A DNA stretch of 64,000 nucleotides from Caecibacter massiliensis (GCA_900095875.1 LT608311.1:434001-498000), one strand, 5' to 3'; shown: positions 33,504 to 41,911, numbered from the stretch's first letter. Made by a program: numbers and translations. The notes: generated from the letters alone by a model not told the origin.

Positions 33504-33900
33504 CCTGGCCACCTCCGAACCTGTCTTTTACATAGCAAGTGTGGGAGCAGTATTTGCGCTGCCCATTCCCGTAGACGGTGAATGTCTTATGGCAGCAAGG
33601 GCATTCCATCTTTCGTACGATTCTATGGTTCACCTTGTCCCGATGGCTGTTCCACCAGGCCATCCTACACGCATCAGAACAGAATTTCTTTTCCTTCCTT
33701 TTTCCGTTTTGATCGATGACCTTATTGCATTGCAGACAGTAATGGACATGTTCCAGATCTCCTTTTTGTTCTATTAGTGGATGCCGGCGGCAATAAGACT
33801 TGATGGTATTCTCTGACAGTCCCATTTCTTTTGCGATTTTCCGATATCCGGTTCCCTGGAGTCTGAGTTCCTGGATCTTTACTTTCTGCTTATCGTTCAT
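33493..33900 (-). CDS. HTH and zinc-finger phage protein (sigma-70-like annotation)
   Basis: A 135-residue protein. Residues about 8-40 form a helix-turn-helix (YRKIAKEMGLSENTIKSYC). Two zinc-binding motifs follow: YCLQCNKV ... FCSDAC and CPCCHKTF ... YCSHTC. Relatives are often annotated as RNA polymerase sigma-70 subunit because of the HTH, but it lacks sigma region 2, so a regulator of the recombinase operon is more likely. Its ribosome binding site AGGAGGTG is inside a 13-bp perfect hairpin, suggesting translational control. Confidence 0.8.
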   Translation of the reverse strand: MNDKQKVKIQELRLQGTGYRKIAKEMGLSENTIKSYCRRHPLIEQKGDLEHVHYCLQCNKVIDQNGKRKEKKFCSDACRMAWWNSHRDKVNHRIVRKMECPCCHKTFTVYGNGQRKYCSHTCYVKDRFGGGQDGR

Positions 33901-33904
33901 ATAT

Positions 33905-33942
33905 AAACACCTCCTGCTTATTAGCCACGGCAGGAGGTGTTT
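33905..33942 (-). promoter_or_regulatory. Hairpin that can hide the ribosome binding site of 33493-33900
   Basis: Arms AAACACCTCCTGC (33905-33917) and GCAGGAGGTGTTT (33930-33942) pair perfectly over 13 bp. On the transcript the 3' arm contains the AGGAGGTG just before the ATG. No U-run follows, so it acts on translation or RNA stability rather than as a good terminator. Confidence 0.65.
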
Positions 33943-33956
33943 TCTGACATTTCTGC

Positions 33957-35945
33957 TTAATCTTTCTGATAAAACTCACATTCATACCCATCCGCCCGGA
34001 GCAATAATCCCTCAGCCCATGGCGGCGTCCGCCCCATCTGTTCACAAATGGAACTAACGCTAACATCTCTGTCGCACTCAATAATCAATTCATCATGGAC
34101 ATGGCCGACAATGGCACAGCACCGTAACGTCTGTATGGCATAGCAAAGGATGTCCCGGCTGATGCCCTGGACAATATTTTCCACGAACTTCGGGCCATAG
34201 CTCTCCAGCCGTTCCCATTTTCTGGTGGCACCGATACCTTCATAGGTCACTGATTCCCCGCCGAAGCGGTTCTCACCCATCCGTGGCTTCACATAGGAAA
34301 GCCGCCGTCCGCTGGGAAGCTGGATGAACAGCATGCCGCTCTGATAAAGGAAGCGGATGCATCCTGCCCGCATAGGGACATGCTTTTTGACGGTCGTCTT
34401 TACGGCGGCATCCACCTGCCACCAGAAATCAACGATATGCGGATTGGCAGAGCGCCAGGATTGCACCAAAGGATACAGTTCATCTTCTGTAAGCCCCATG
34501 TCCAGTGCACCCATCGCCTTCAGCGCACCGACAGACCCGCCATAACCACAAGCCAGTTCTGCGATTTTACCTTTCTGCCTCAGGTGGCCATTTATCCCAT
34601 GCTTCACCACGGGTACGCCAAACATCTGACTGGCTGTCGTACAATAGATATCCTGTCCGGCCGCAAAGGCTTCTGATTTCCAGTTTTCTCCAGCAAGCCA
34701 CGAAATGACCCGTGCCTCGATGGCGGAGAAATCCGATACCACGAACTTCATGCCCTGCCGAGGCACAAGGGCGGTGCGGATGAGCTGGGACAGGACATCG
34801 GGGACAGAGTCGTACAGGAGTTCCAAAGCTTCATAATTCCCCTGTCGCACCAATTCCCTGGCCTCAGCTAAATCGGGCAGATGATTCTGTGGCAGGTTCT
34901 GCAACTGGATGTGACGTCCGGCGAATCTCCCGGTCCGGTTGGCGCCATAAAACTGGAACATGCCTCTGGCCCGATTGTCATCACAGGCCGTCATTTCCAT
35001 AGCCTGGTATTTCTTGACAGATGACTTGGCCAGCTTCTGCCGGAGCAGCAGCACACTGCGCAGCGGTTCTTCCGCAGTCTTCAGCAGTTCCTGCACCTGT
35101 TTCTTCCCCAGAGAATCTGTCTTCATGCCATGCTGTTCCAGCCAGCCAATCATCTGGATGACGGAATTCGGATTTTCTAAGCCCGTCTTTTTCTTTAACT
35201 CGCCCATCAATGATTCCCGGCATCGGGCATCCATAGCCACGGCCTTACTGACCAGCGTCCGGTCGATGGCAATACCCCGGTCGTTAATTTCCTGGTCCAG
35301 ATGGTATTCGTCCCACACCTGTTCCGGGACTGGATAATTCTTCAGCCGTTTCTGAATAGCCACTTCCACTTCCACATCCCGTTTGTTGTAGGACTTGAAC
35401 AACTTCCATTTATCTGGTGCGTGACGGGGAAAGTTCCTCGACCTGCCGCCATTCGACTTAGTTTCCTTGCAATGAGTGCAAAAATAGCGAATCAAGTCCT
35501 TGCCTTCCTTCATCTTCTGATTATCCAGATTCAAAACGGCACCGGCGTCTTTCAGGGAAAGAGGCAGCCCCATGTATGCCGACCAGATCATGGAGCATTT
35601 CCAACCCGCCGGGTTGAGGAACCGGGCGCATTCCTGGGAAAGCGGATGATGGTCATGGAAAGGATCAAGGCTCATCCCCAGGTCATTCAAGTGCCTCGAC
35701 AGGCAGATTCGTTCAAAGCTGGCATTGAAGGCCCACTTGGTGACGGATTCATCGGTTACGGCATCCAGGATGTCATCCGGAATGGATTCTCCCTGGGCCA
35801 AATCAACGACCTGTACGTCGCCGCCATCCACGGCGTAACCAAAGAGAAGAATCTCAAAGGCTGGGGATTCAGCATATTTGTATACGCCGCACTTGGTCAA
35901 GTTGACGTCACTGAACGTTTCAATATCGATACTTATGTTTTTCAT
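33957..35945 (-). CDS. Phage DNA polymerase I-like (family A) polymerase
   Basis: A 662-residue replicative polymerase. The N-terminal 3'-5' exonuclease begins with DIETFSD (7-13). The polymerase domain has motif A VSDFSAIEARVISWLAG, the motif B region around KGKIAELACGYGG, and motif C HVHDELIIE. The ATG at 35945 is well spaced from GAGGTG; the GTG at 35954 is part of that site. It copies the phage genome together with the DUF2815 and DUF2800 proteins encoded upstream. A truncated diverged copy is at 22783-23388. Confidence 0.95.
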   Translation of the reverse strand: MKNISIDIETFSDVNLTKCGVYKYAESPAFEILLFGYAVDGGDVQVVDLAQGESIPDDILDAVTDESVTKWAFNASFERICLSRHLNDLGMSLDPFHDHHPLSQECARFLNPAGWKCSMIWSAYMGLPLSLKDAGAVLNLDNQKMKEGKDLIRYFCTHCKETKSNGGRSRNFPRHAPDKWKLFKSYNKRDVEVEVAIQKRLKNYPVPEQVWDEYHLDQEINDRGIAIDRTLVSKAVAMDARCRESLMGELKKKTGLENPNSVIQMIGWLEQHGMKTDSLGKKQVQELLKTAEEPLRSVLLLRQKLAKSSVKKYQAMEMTACDDNRARGMFQFYGANRTGRFAGRHIQLQNLPQNHLPDLAEARELVRQGNYEALELLYDSVPDVLSQLIRTALVPRQGMKFVVSDFSAIEARVISWLAGENWKSEAFAAGQDIYCTTASQMFGVPVVKHGINGHLRQKGKIAELACGYGGSVGALKAMGALDMGLTEDELYPLVQSWRSANPHIVDFWWQVDAAVKTTVKKHVPMRAGCIRFLYQSGMLFIQLPSGRRLSYVKPRMGENRFGGESVTYEGIGATRKWERLESYGPKFVENIVQGISRDILCYAIQTLRCCAIVGHVHDELIIECDRDVSVSSICEQMGRTPPWAEGLLLRADGYECEFYQKD

Positions 35946-35964
35946 ACATTTCACCTCGTGTAGT

Positions 35965-35992
35965 AAAAAGGGTGGCAGAACTCTGCCACCCT
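35965..35992 (-). terminator. Terminator between DUF2815 gene and polymerase
   Basis: AGGGTGGCAGA and TCTGCCACCCT (35969-35979, 35982-35992) with a two-base loop and five Ts on the minus strand. It ends just before the polymerase ribosome binding site, so polymerase expression needs read-through or antitermination. Confidence 0.85.
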
Positions 35993-36011
35993 AGTACATT
36001 TACTTCATTCC

Positions 36012-36578
36012 TTATGCCAGAAAATCGTCATCGTCAGCCGTAGCGAAGTCATCTTCAGCACGAGGTTTGCCACCGAGGGGTTCGCCGTCACGAATCTTCT
36101 GCAGGTTGTTGAGGCCGCAGGCAATACCTTTGTTGCCATTGCTGTTGAAAGCATAGAAATTGATGGATGCACGGCCATAGACGCCAGAGTAGACTTCAGA
36201 GCGTTCCAGGATATGCTGGCAGTCAGCATCGACAATGCCCGGCTTAGTGGTAGAGTTGGCATTAATAAAGAAACTGTCTTTATAAGCGTCATCACCAGGA
36301 CGTTCCAGATCGCCGTCACGGAGCGGAATTTTGATAGCTTCGAGGGCAGGGACTGCACGGCCATTGCCTTTGAGCTTGCCCTGACCTTCATCATAAGCTG
36401 CTTTGATAGCGGCACGGATTTTTTCTATGGTCTTGGTGTCAGACTTAGGAATAATCAGGCTGACGCTGTACTTCGGCGTACCACCGTTAATGGATTTAGG
36501 TTCCCACACATTGGCATAAGACCAACGGGTATTGACACCAGTAATAACTTTGCAGGGATTTACATAATTTTTAGACAT
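36012..36578 (-). CDS. DUF2815 family phage protein (probable single-strand DNA-binding)
   Basis: A 188-residue protein starting MSKNYVNPCKVITGVNTRWSYANVWEP. The family is typical of phage replication modules, lies next to DUF2800 and DNA polymerase genes, and is thought to be an OB-fold single-strand DNA-binding protein. The acidic tail (AEDDFATADDDDFLA) matches that of SSB proteins, which use it to recruit partners. ATG at 36578 follows AAGGAGG; the open frame upstream overlaps DUF2800. Confidence 0.87.
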   Translation of the reverse strand: MSKNYVNPCKVITGVNTRWSYANVWEPKSINGGTPKYSVSLIIPKSDTKTIEKIRAAIKAAYDEGQGKLKGNGRAVPALEAIKIPLRDGDLERPGDDAYKDSFFINANSTTKPGIVDADCQHILERSEVYSGVYGRASINFYAFNSNGNKGIACGLNNLQKIRDGEPLGGKPRAEDDFATADDDDFLA

Positions 36579-36591
36579 AATGGTTTCCTCC

Positions 36592-37719
36592 TTAATTTTC
36601 ACTATTAAAATCATCTGCCGCGGTGTGCATAGCCGGGCGTTTATCCGATTCCGGCACCAAGACTGGCTTGCCCTGCGGCTTTTCAACTAAATTTGACAGC
36701 AGTTCTTCGAATCGCTTCTTACCGAGCTGCTTCGTCATCGCTGTGATACCGAGCAGTTTCTTTTCATATGGGTCGAAACCTGCTTCTGCTACTTTGGCGG
36801 CAACAGCGTCTTCACTGACGTACCGGCGATTCGACCGGCCTTCGACCAATTTCCAGCCATCCCACTTCTTACCAGACAAGGCCTGCTGCAAGGCATAGTC
36901 CTTGACATCGCCGGCCCAGTTTACCAATTCATCGGCCTTGGCCAGAACGGCTTCGATTTCTTCATCCTGCAACGTAGACGGGACGGCAAAATCGTACCGG
37001 GCCAGTTCGAGATTGTACTCAGCTCGTTTCCGGCAGGTTGCCTTTATTTTGCAGAAGCGGCAATGCTCACCGGCGCGGTATTCTCCTTCGCCCTTGGCCG
37101 CCAGTTCTGCAGCGGGTTTCAATATCGTGTCTGCCCACTGTAGCAGTTCTTCCTTAGCCATGGTGTAGGTGCTGACGTTATCACGGCGGGGCTGGAAGAT
37201 AGTCATCGATATCTGACGGATATCATAGATGCCATCGAACAGGTTCAGCGCACCAAGAGCGTAGCACATCATCTGCGGATTCTTCTCGGCATCCACCAGG
37301 ACTCCCAGACCATGTTTGTAGTCAATGACGTTCAAGGTATCATCGGCTACGATAAGGCAGTCGCCTGTGCCAAAGCCACCATGCACCCACTTCGAGAAGT
37401 CCAGCCGTTGTTCCACCATGATCAGCGGGTCATTGCAGGATGCCTTGGCAGCTGCCAGGCATTCCATGACGAACTGAGCATATTCATCGGTACATTCAGC
37501 CATTTCTTCATCGAAGTACGTTAGGAACTTCATCGGGTCTTCCAATTTTTGTCCCAGCGCCGTCTTTACTTTGAATTCGCAGAGCGTATGGGCATCAGTA
37601 CCCTGGCGGGCAAATTCACTAGAATTATCCGGCAGTTTAGCGCATTCTAGTGCGGACGGCGGACAGGCCAGCCATCGGTAACAGGATGAAGCGGACAATA
37701 CTGCGTGTTTATTCGGCAT
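36592..37719 (-). CDS. DUF2800 protein, PD-(D/E)XK nuclease-like
   Basis: A 375-residue phage replication/recombination protein related to the Cas4/RecB nuclease group. It has the N-terminal SASSCYRWLACPPS, a QGTDAHTLCE helix, GTGDCLIVADDTLNVIDYKHG as the nuclease core (GxxD and DxK residues), and cysteines CRFCKIKATC near 250 for an iron-sulfur cluster. The next gene (DUF2815) starts 13 bases downstream. ATG follows GAGGTG. Probably processes DNA ends for recombination-dependent replication. Confidence 0.88.
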   Translation of the reverse strand: MPNKHAVLSASSCYRWLACPPSALECAKLPDNSSEFARQGTDAHTLCEFKVKTALGQKLEDPMKFLTYFDEEMAECTDEYAQFVMECLAAAKASCNDPLIMVEQRLDFSKWVHGGFGTGDCLIVADDTLNVIDYKHGLGVLVDAEKNPQMMCYALGALNLFDGIYDIRQISMTIFQPRRDNVSTYTMAKEELLQWADTILKPAAELAAKGEGEYRAGEHCRFCKIKATCRKRAEYNLELARYDFAVPSTLQDEEIEAVLAKADELVNWAGDVKDYALQQALSGKKWDGWKLVEGRSNRRYVSEDAVAAKVAEAGFDPYEKKLLGITAMTKQLGKKRFEELLSNLVEKPQGKPVLVPESDKRPAMHTAADDFNSEN

Positions 37720-38020
37720 GGCCGAGCACCTCTAGTTCTTTCAGGAGAGCACTGTACTGTGCCGCATCAACACCAGACAGATTGTTAGCGCCGTGTTTCT
37801 GGATAAGGCTGCGGACTTCGTCCGTAAATCCCTGACGGGACTTATCGGCGGCGACCTTACGAACATCTTCCAGTGTCAGTGCCTTTTTTACTGGTTCCTT
37901 CGTTTCCGATTCAGCCGTCTTTTCATCTTGCGGCGCCTGCAAGGTTTCCGCGATGCGGAGAAGCACTTTTCCACAGGTTTGCAGCTCAGATGCCAGTTTA
38001 GTAAGTTCTTTGTTTGTCAT
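37709..38020 (-). CDS. Small phage protein, often called rrp5-like
   Basis: A 103-residue soluble protein starting MTNKELTKLASELQTC with a second half ALTLEDVRKVAADKSRQGFTDEVRSLIQKHGA that resembles a helical DNA-end or replication accessory fold. Homologues in Firmicute prophages are annotated rRNA biogenesis protein rrp5 without evidence. ATG at 38020 has AAGGGAG upstream. It overlaps DUF2800 by 11 bases and belongs to the early replication operon. Confidence 0.75.
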   Translation of the reverse strand: MTNKELTKLASELQTCGKVLLRIAETLQAPQDEKTAESETKEPVKKALTLEDVRKVAADKSRQGFTDEVRSLIQKHGANNLSGVDAAQYSALLKELEVLGHAE

Positions 38021-38021
38021 A

Positions 38022-38213
38022 TTAATTGCTCCCTTCTTTGACTTCATGGATTGCCAGTTCTTTTACCGAATCGCCCGGCACGATTATGATCATTTTCTCT
38101 TTGCTGCCAAGCAGGAACCGTAGAATCCGTTCCCGTACAGACATACACCGCACGGCGGCAACATGTCCGTCGCCTTTCATAGGCGAAATGCAAATACTTA
38201 ATCGTTGACTCAT
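38022..38213 (-). CDS. Small phage early protein
   Basis: A 63-residue basic protein (MSQRLSICISPM...) with GGAAAGGAG before its ATG. It is the first gene of the replication operon, one base ahead of the next start. I do not recognise a function; RMSVRERILRFLLGSKEK-like basic helix and MIIIVPGDSVKELAI could suit a nucleic acid-binding role, but that is a guess. Confidence 0.7.
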   Translation of the reverse strand: MSQRLSICISPMKGDGHVAAVRCMSVRERILRFLLGSKEKMIIIVPGDSVKELAIHEVKEGSN

Positions 38214-38325
38214 GTTTTTACTCCTTTCCGAGGTTCTTTATTATTTCTCCCTCTACTCTTTAGCCTTGGGAGTAGCTTTTTTCTGACGTTTTTCAAAAAA
38301 ATTTTTATTAAATTACAGAATAAAA
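38214..38325. promoter_or_regulatory. Gap between late and early operons
   Basis: 112 AT-rich bases between the late-operon terminator and the first early gene, so the early promoter must lie here or upstream. A plus-strand hairpin CTACTC...GAGTAG followed by CTTTTTT (38253-38282) is present, although no plus-strand gene precedes it. No convincing -35/-10 pair was found. Confidence 0.35.
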
Positions 38326-38367
38326 AAAGCCGGTACAGAACATCTCTCTATGTCCCATACCGGCTTT
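38326..38367 (-). terminator. Terminator of the late (structural and lysis) operon
   Basis: Minus strand AAAGCCGGTA ... TACCGGCTTTTTTT, with an inner ACAT/ATGT pair. It lies just after the last lysis-cluster gene. Confidence 0.88.
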
Positions 38368-38369
38368 TC

Positions 38370-38636
38370 TCATGCAATCTTCTGTTTTACGTCAGCCACG
38401 ATAGCTTTCACCGCCTGCTGCATCAAGGTAATATACAACCTATTCCGAATTTTTACCCACCAGCTGGTAGTGGTCTGGATTTCTGCTTCCAGCGGGTCTG
38501 TAAGGTTCTTCATCTGTGTCTCCACCAGTTTCTGTACATCATCCAAGTCGATGGATTTAATAGCCGCTTCAGCTTCGCTCTTGGCGAAGGACACCACGGT
38601 GTCAGCTACAGCTTTCTTGATTTCTTCTCGGTTCAT
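38370..38636 (-). CDS. Small helical protein at end of the lysis cluster
   Basis: An 88-residue, strongly helical protein (MNREEIKKAVADTVVSFAKSEAEAAIKSI...) without a signal peptide or clear membrane helix; WWVKIRNRLYITLMQQAVKAIV is amphipathic. Located 2 bases after the amidase stop and followed by the late terminator. Its place suggests a lysis or tail accessory role, but I do not recognise it. GGAGGAAAC precedes the ATG. Confidence 0.7.
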   Translation of the reverse strand: MNREEIKKAVADTVVSFAKSEAEAAIKSIDLDDVQKLVETQMKNLTDPLEAEIQTTTSWWVKIRNRLYITLMQQAVKAIVADVKQKIA

Positions 38637-38638
38637 AG

Positions 38639-39196
38639 TCAGTTTCCTCCTAAAATTAGCTGTTCATAATCCGTAACGCCACGGGCTACCGCTCCTGCCA
38701 GGGCATCCTGGGCGTTAGCCAGAAGCTCTTCATTACCCGGATTAGTAATGAAGGCCAGTTCCACCAGGACGGCAGGCATGTCTGTGTTGGTCAGGACATA
38801 CAGTCCGTTGATGCCGGGCGTGGCAATCTTCACGCCCCGGTCGGTGGTATCGAGGGCATCGACAAGCTGACTCTGGATGCAGTTCGCCAGCATACCGCCA
38901 CGGTAACTGCCGGCGCAGGCCCAGGTTTCTGTGCCATTCGCTTCTTCTGCTTCGGCAGCATTGCAATGAATGGATACGAAGATGTCGGCATCGCTGCTAT
39001 TGGCCGTTCCACAGATTTCATACAGGCTGTCGGACTGAAGCAGTTCCGTTTCTACGCCCGCCGCGTTCAGATAACTTTCGGCAGCTTTGCCGACAGCCAG
39101 CGCTACATCACATTCACGCAGGCCCGTTTCTTCGTTGACGGCACCCGGGTCGGGATTGCCGTTCGGCGCATGGCCGGGATTCAGGAATACTTTCAT
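38639..39196 (-). CDS. Endolysin: N-acetylmuramoyl-L-alanine amidase (Amidase_3)
   Basis: A 185-residue zinc amidase that cuts the amide between muramic acid and the stem peptide at the end of the phage cycle. Zinc ligands are H9 in NPGHAPNG, E in EETGLRE, H in SIHCNAAE and the catalytic E in VELAFITN. There is no cell-wall binding domain and no signal peptide, so export needs the holin encoded directly upstream (overlap ATGA). Confidence 0.94.
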   Translation of the reverse strand: MKVFLNPGHAPNGNPDPGAVNEETGLRECDVALAVGKAAESYLNAAGVETELLQSDSLYEICGTANSSDADIFVSIHCNAAEAEEANGTETWACAGSYRGGMLANCIQSQLVDALDTTDRGVKIATPGINGLYVLTNTDMPAVLVELAFITNPGNEELLANAQDALAGAVARGVTDYEQLILGGN

Positions 39197-39372
39197 GGTT
39201 TTTCTTCTCCTTTCTGATGAACGGCAGACTTCACAGTACCGCCGATGTAACCGAGAAGCCCTGACGCAATAGACATGGCCAGCTCGTTCAAGGCATAAAA
39301 AATCGCCAGGATCAGTGCTGTGACCAGCCCGATGATGACGATACAGTCGGGGATATTCACTTTCTCAAACAT
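39193..39372 (-). CDS. Small membrane protein, probable holin
   Basis: A 59-residue protein (MFEKVNIPDCIVIIGLVTALILAIFYALNE in its first half) with one clear membrane helix at about residues 11-27, a second weaker hydrophobic stretch (MSIASGLLGYIGG), and a charged C-terminus. Its stop overlaps the endolysin start as ATGA. Small membrane proteins placed like this in Firmicute phages are usually holins that time lysis. The ribosome binding site is weak (GGCGGTG). Confidence 0.8.
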   Translation of the reverse strand: MFEKVNIPDCIVIIGLVTALILAIFYALNELAMSIASGLLGYIGGTVKSAVHQKGEEKP

Positions 39373-39375
39373 GCC

Positions 39376-40542
39376 TTACACCGCCTTCGGTGTGACGGTC
39401 ACCCTGCCATCCTTGCGGACGATATTGAAATCCTCCATGGGCAGGATGCGGTCAGCTGCTGATTTCCAGTGGCTGTCTGCCTTATATGCATCCAAAGCAG
39501 CTCTGGGAACCAGGATTTTTGCCGATGCGGGCACCCCTTTGTCTGCATCGGCGGCATCCTGCATGACAAAATCCACATTCACATTATCAATGATGAGATA
39601 TTCTAAGCTGCTGCAGGGAGCAAACATGTGATAGGTATTGATAGTTTTATTCTTGCTGTTGGATAATGTATCGATATAGACACATTTCAAGCTCGAACAA
39701 AAGGCGCACATGCTGTACATGGCTGTCACATTGCCAAAGCCGCTCAAATCCAGGGATTCCAGCTTCTGATTTCCCGCAAAGGCCACTCCCAGATCAGTAA
39801 TCGCCCCTTTTTCCACATTGCTGAAATCAATGACAGATTCCGCCAGGGTTCCTTCTGCAAAACTTACCTTAGATGGATTGAACATACCGTTCATGCTCGT
39901 TGTATTTTTTGTAATATCAACGATGAACAGTTTAGCGCCATCTTTGACCAAGGATTTATTATTGAATTTTCCCTGCAAGTCCTTATCCATGTACAAGCGG
40001 CCATCGGATAAATAAAGGGGAATATATCCGAAGGGCATCCTGAGTCCGGATGCATCTTCTATTGCCTCTGTGGCACTGATAACTACGTCCCCGCAAATCA
40101 GGCCGTTCTTCAAAGCCCCAGAAATGGTTGGATTGCCTTTAATCCAGCCAGAGTCGGCTATGACTTCTGCATCAAAGGCATAGGAAAGGGCCAGATTGGT
40201 CTCGCTCGTGAGTTCGGCAGACTGGCTTCCCGACTTCTTGAATCCCGTCAGGTTTCCCGTAACTTGTGGCGTAAAAGTTACCTCGATAGTCTGATGCGGC
40301 ACCTGTTGGATGGTGACTCTGTATGGTGCCGCTTCTGCCGCTGTGCCGCCGCTTCCCGTACGGGTTCCTTCTGTATAGTTCCCGTCTGCATCATAGAAGG
40401 TCTTGCCCTGGGCCACATCGGAGGCTTTCGCCGTCGTATCCGACACTTCGCAGAAACGGGCCTTCCCGCCGCTTTTCAGCGGAATCAGGACGGACGGTAC
40501 CCCACTGTAGCTGTTCCCGGCCATTTTCACATCTACCTTCAT
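39376..40542 (-). CDS. Tail-tip protein with BspA-type leucine-rich region
   Basis: A 388-residue protein. The N-terminus (MKVDVKMAGNSYSGVPSVLIPLKSGG, within 1-26) and the GKTFYDADGNYTEGT motif match the short tail-fibre protein encoded next to it. The C-terminal half (about 195-370) has BspA-like leucine-rich repeats: MNGMFNPSKVSF, LESLDLSGFGNVTAMYSMCAFCSSLKCVYID, SSLEYLIIDNVN (quoted in parts), ending in a KILVPRAALDAYKADSHWKSAADRI-type unit typical of BspA surface proteins. I infer host receptor recognition. AAAGGGG precedes the ATG. Confidence 0.75.
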   Translation of the reverse strand: MKVDVKMAGNSYSGVPSVLIPLKSGGKARFCEVSDTTAKASDVAQGKTFYDADGNYTEGTRTGSGGTAAEAAPYRVTIQQVPHQTIEVTFTPQVTGNLTGFKKSGSQSAELTSETNLALSYAFDAEVIADSGWIKGNPTISGALKNGLICGDVVISATEAIEDASGLRMPFGYIPLYLSDGRLYMDKDLQGKFNNKSLVKDGAKLFIVDITKNTTSMNGMFNPSKVSFAEGTLAESVIDFSNVEKGAITDLGVAFAGNQKLESLDLSGFGNVTAMYSMCAFCSSLKCVYIDTLSNSKNKTINTYHMFAPCSSLEYLIIDNVNVDFVMQDAADADKGVPASAKILVPRAALDAYKADSHWKSAADRILPMEDFNIVRKDGRVTVTPKAV

Positions 40543-40554
40543 GTCATCACCCCT

Positions 40555-41061
40555 TTACTCGATGGTCAGCACCTTGGTCAGGCTGTCCTGGGATACGGTC
40601 ACGGTTGTCAGGCTCCCGGTCACTTTGGTGCCATTGACGTAGGCCGTCTTGCCGCTGATGATGGTGCCGGCTGCCGCTGTGGCATCGCCCGTATCGACGA
40701 CACTGGATTTGCCGGAGACACCGAGGATGGTCACGCCAGCCTTGATATTCCCGCTGACCAGCTTGGCCTGTTCCTCGCTGCTGATGCGGACTGCCCCTTT
40801 GCCGTTATGGAACCCGGCCGGGATGGTATACGTGCCATCGGCCTTGCTGATACTGCCGCTGACGGCTCCGTTATTGGGCATGGAACCCGCGACGAAGCCG
40901 TTCCCGATAAAAGCGGATTTCCCCGTCAGGATATCCCCCGATGCCGCCGTAGCCCCGGTCGTATCATAAAAGACAGCGGTACCTTCCCCCTCTTCTAGAG
41001 GAATCGAGACCTGCGGCACCTCTGCATAGATAACGGAATTGATTTTTACATTCTTCGCCAT
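40555..41061 (-). CDS. Short tail-fibre-like repeat protein
   Basis: A 168-residue protein with repeated glycine-rich beta modules of the kind G-SGSISKADGTYTIP, GNIKAGVTILGVSG and GTIISGKTAYVNGTKVTGS, common in phage tail fibres of Firmicutes. Shares its N-terminal design (VPQVSIPLEEGEGTAVFYD) with the upstream and downstream fibre proteins. ATG follows AAAGGAG. Likely decorates the baseplate or forms part of the adsorption apparatus. Confidence 0.72.
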   Translation of the reverse strand: MAKNVKINSVIYAEVPQVSIPLEEGEGTAVFYDTTGATAASGDILTGKSAFIGNGFVAGSMPNNGAVSGSISKADGTYTIPAGFHNGKGAVRISSEEQAKLVSGNIKAGVTILGVSGKSSVVDTGDATAAAGTIISGKTAYVNGTKVTGSLTTVTVSQDSLTKVLTIE

Positions 41062-41074
41062 ATGAATTGCTCCT

Positions 41075-41287
41075 TTACTCGACTTTTAATTCATACCCAT
41101 TAAAACTGATTCTGCCATAATTCGACGGAATGGCAGCTACCGTCACCCGGGAAAGGGCCGCATGACCGCTGTCAGCGGTGACGACCTGTTCCTCGTCGGA
41201 TGGGACGATGCATTTTTCCTGAAAGTCCCCGGAAGGGGCTTGGGGCATGGAAAGAATGCCGACAAGGTTGTTCCCCTTATGTGCCAT
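41075..41287 (-). CDS. Small tail-fibre accessory protein
   Basis: A 70-residue protein beginning MAHKGNNLVGILS. It carries the PSDEEQVVTADSGHAALSRV motif that in many Firmicute prophages marks a repeated beta module in tail-fibre proteins, followed by AIPSNYGRISFNG. It overlaps the upstream gene by 11 bases and is part of the fibre cluster. No enzymatic motif. Confidence 0.72.
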   Translation of the reverse strand: MAHKGNNLVGILSMPQAPSGDFQEKCIVPSDEEQVVTADSGHAALSRVTVAAIPSNYGRISFNGYELKVE

Positions 41288-41642
41288 TGTCCGTCACGCC
41301 CCTTTCCAGGAAAAAAGGCCGGGGCGGAATAAGGGTATCGGTGTATCCGTTCTCCCGCACCAGCTCCACATCATAGATATAACGGCCGCAGGGAAGGTTC
41401 CGGGTATCGTCCGGCCAGAAAACCAGGAAGCACGCCGCCCCTTCCTGCCGGATGCCCTGTTCCAGTGTCTTGGTCAGGACAGGTCTTTCATCGGTGAGAC
41501 TGCGCTTCAGCGTGAACGTCAGCTCATCGCGCTTTCCAGGGATGAAAGGTTCCCCCGTCACACGGTCGCAAATGACCAGGCGGATTTCTGCCGAATCGCC
41601 CCTCACCAGGCGAATCCGGTTCTGCACCACGGAGAAGCTCAT
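41277..41642 (-). CDS. Baseplate or fibre-associated phage protein
   Basis: A 121-residue beta-rich protein (MSFSVVQNRIRLVRGDSAEIRL...). The RGDSAEI pattern and LTFTLKRSLTDE, GRYIYDVELVREN resemble the N-terminal domain of baseplate upper proteins (BppU type). The ATG at 41642 is better spaced from GGGGGG than that at 41648. Overlaps its neighbours on both sides. Confidence 0.65.
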   Translation of the reverse strand: MSFSVVQNRIRLVRGDSAEIRLVICDRVTGEPFIPGKRDELTFTLKRSLTDERPVLTKTLEQGIRQEGAACFLVFWPDDTRNLPCGRYIYDVELVRENGYTDTLIPPRPFFLERGVTDNGT

Positions 41643-41911
41643 TTCCATCCCCCCTGTTCCGGCTGCCGCTGTTCCATGGCATCCAGCCTGCGGTGGGCAT
41701 GTTCTGCCAGGGCTTCCACCCGGGACAGCCGTTCCGCCATTTTCTGCCGCTTAGCTTCCGTATCCGACAGCTGGCGGCGAAGTTCTGCGATACAGTCCCG
41801 GAGGCTCCGCACCGATTCATTCAACGGCTTGATGACGCTGAAATTAAAGATGACGCCGCAGAGCATCAGGACCGATACCAAGGATGCGGCCATCTGTAAC
41901 CATTCAGCCAT
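41639..41911 (-). CDS. Membrane-anchored coiled-coil phage protein
   Basis: A 90-residue protein with an N-terminal membrane helix (about residues 9-27, AASLVSVLMLCGVIFNFSV) and a long coiled coil (LNESVRSLRDCIAELRRQLS onward). The ATG at 41911 follows AGGAGGTGAG. The design recalls XhlA-type or stopper proteins that assist lysis or sit at the membrane during infection, but order here (membrane helix first) is the reverse of XhlA. Function uncertain. Confidence 0.68.
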   Translation of the reverse strand: MAEWLQMAASLVSVLMLCGVIFNFSVIKPLNESVRSLRDCIAELRRQLSDTEAKRQKMAERLSRVEALAEHAHRRLDAMEQRQPEQGGWK

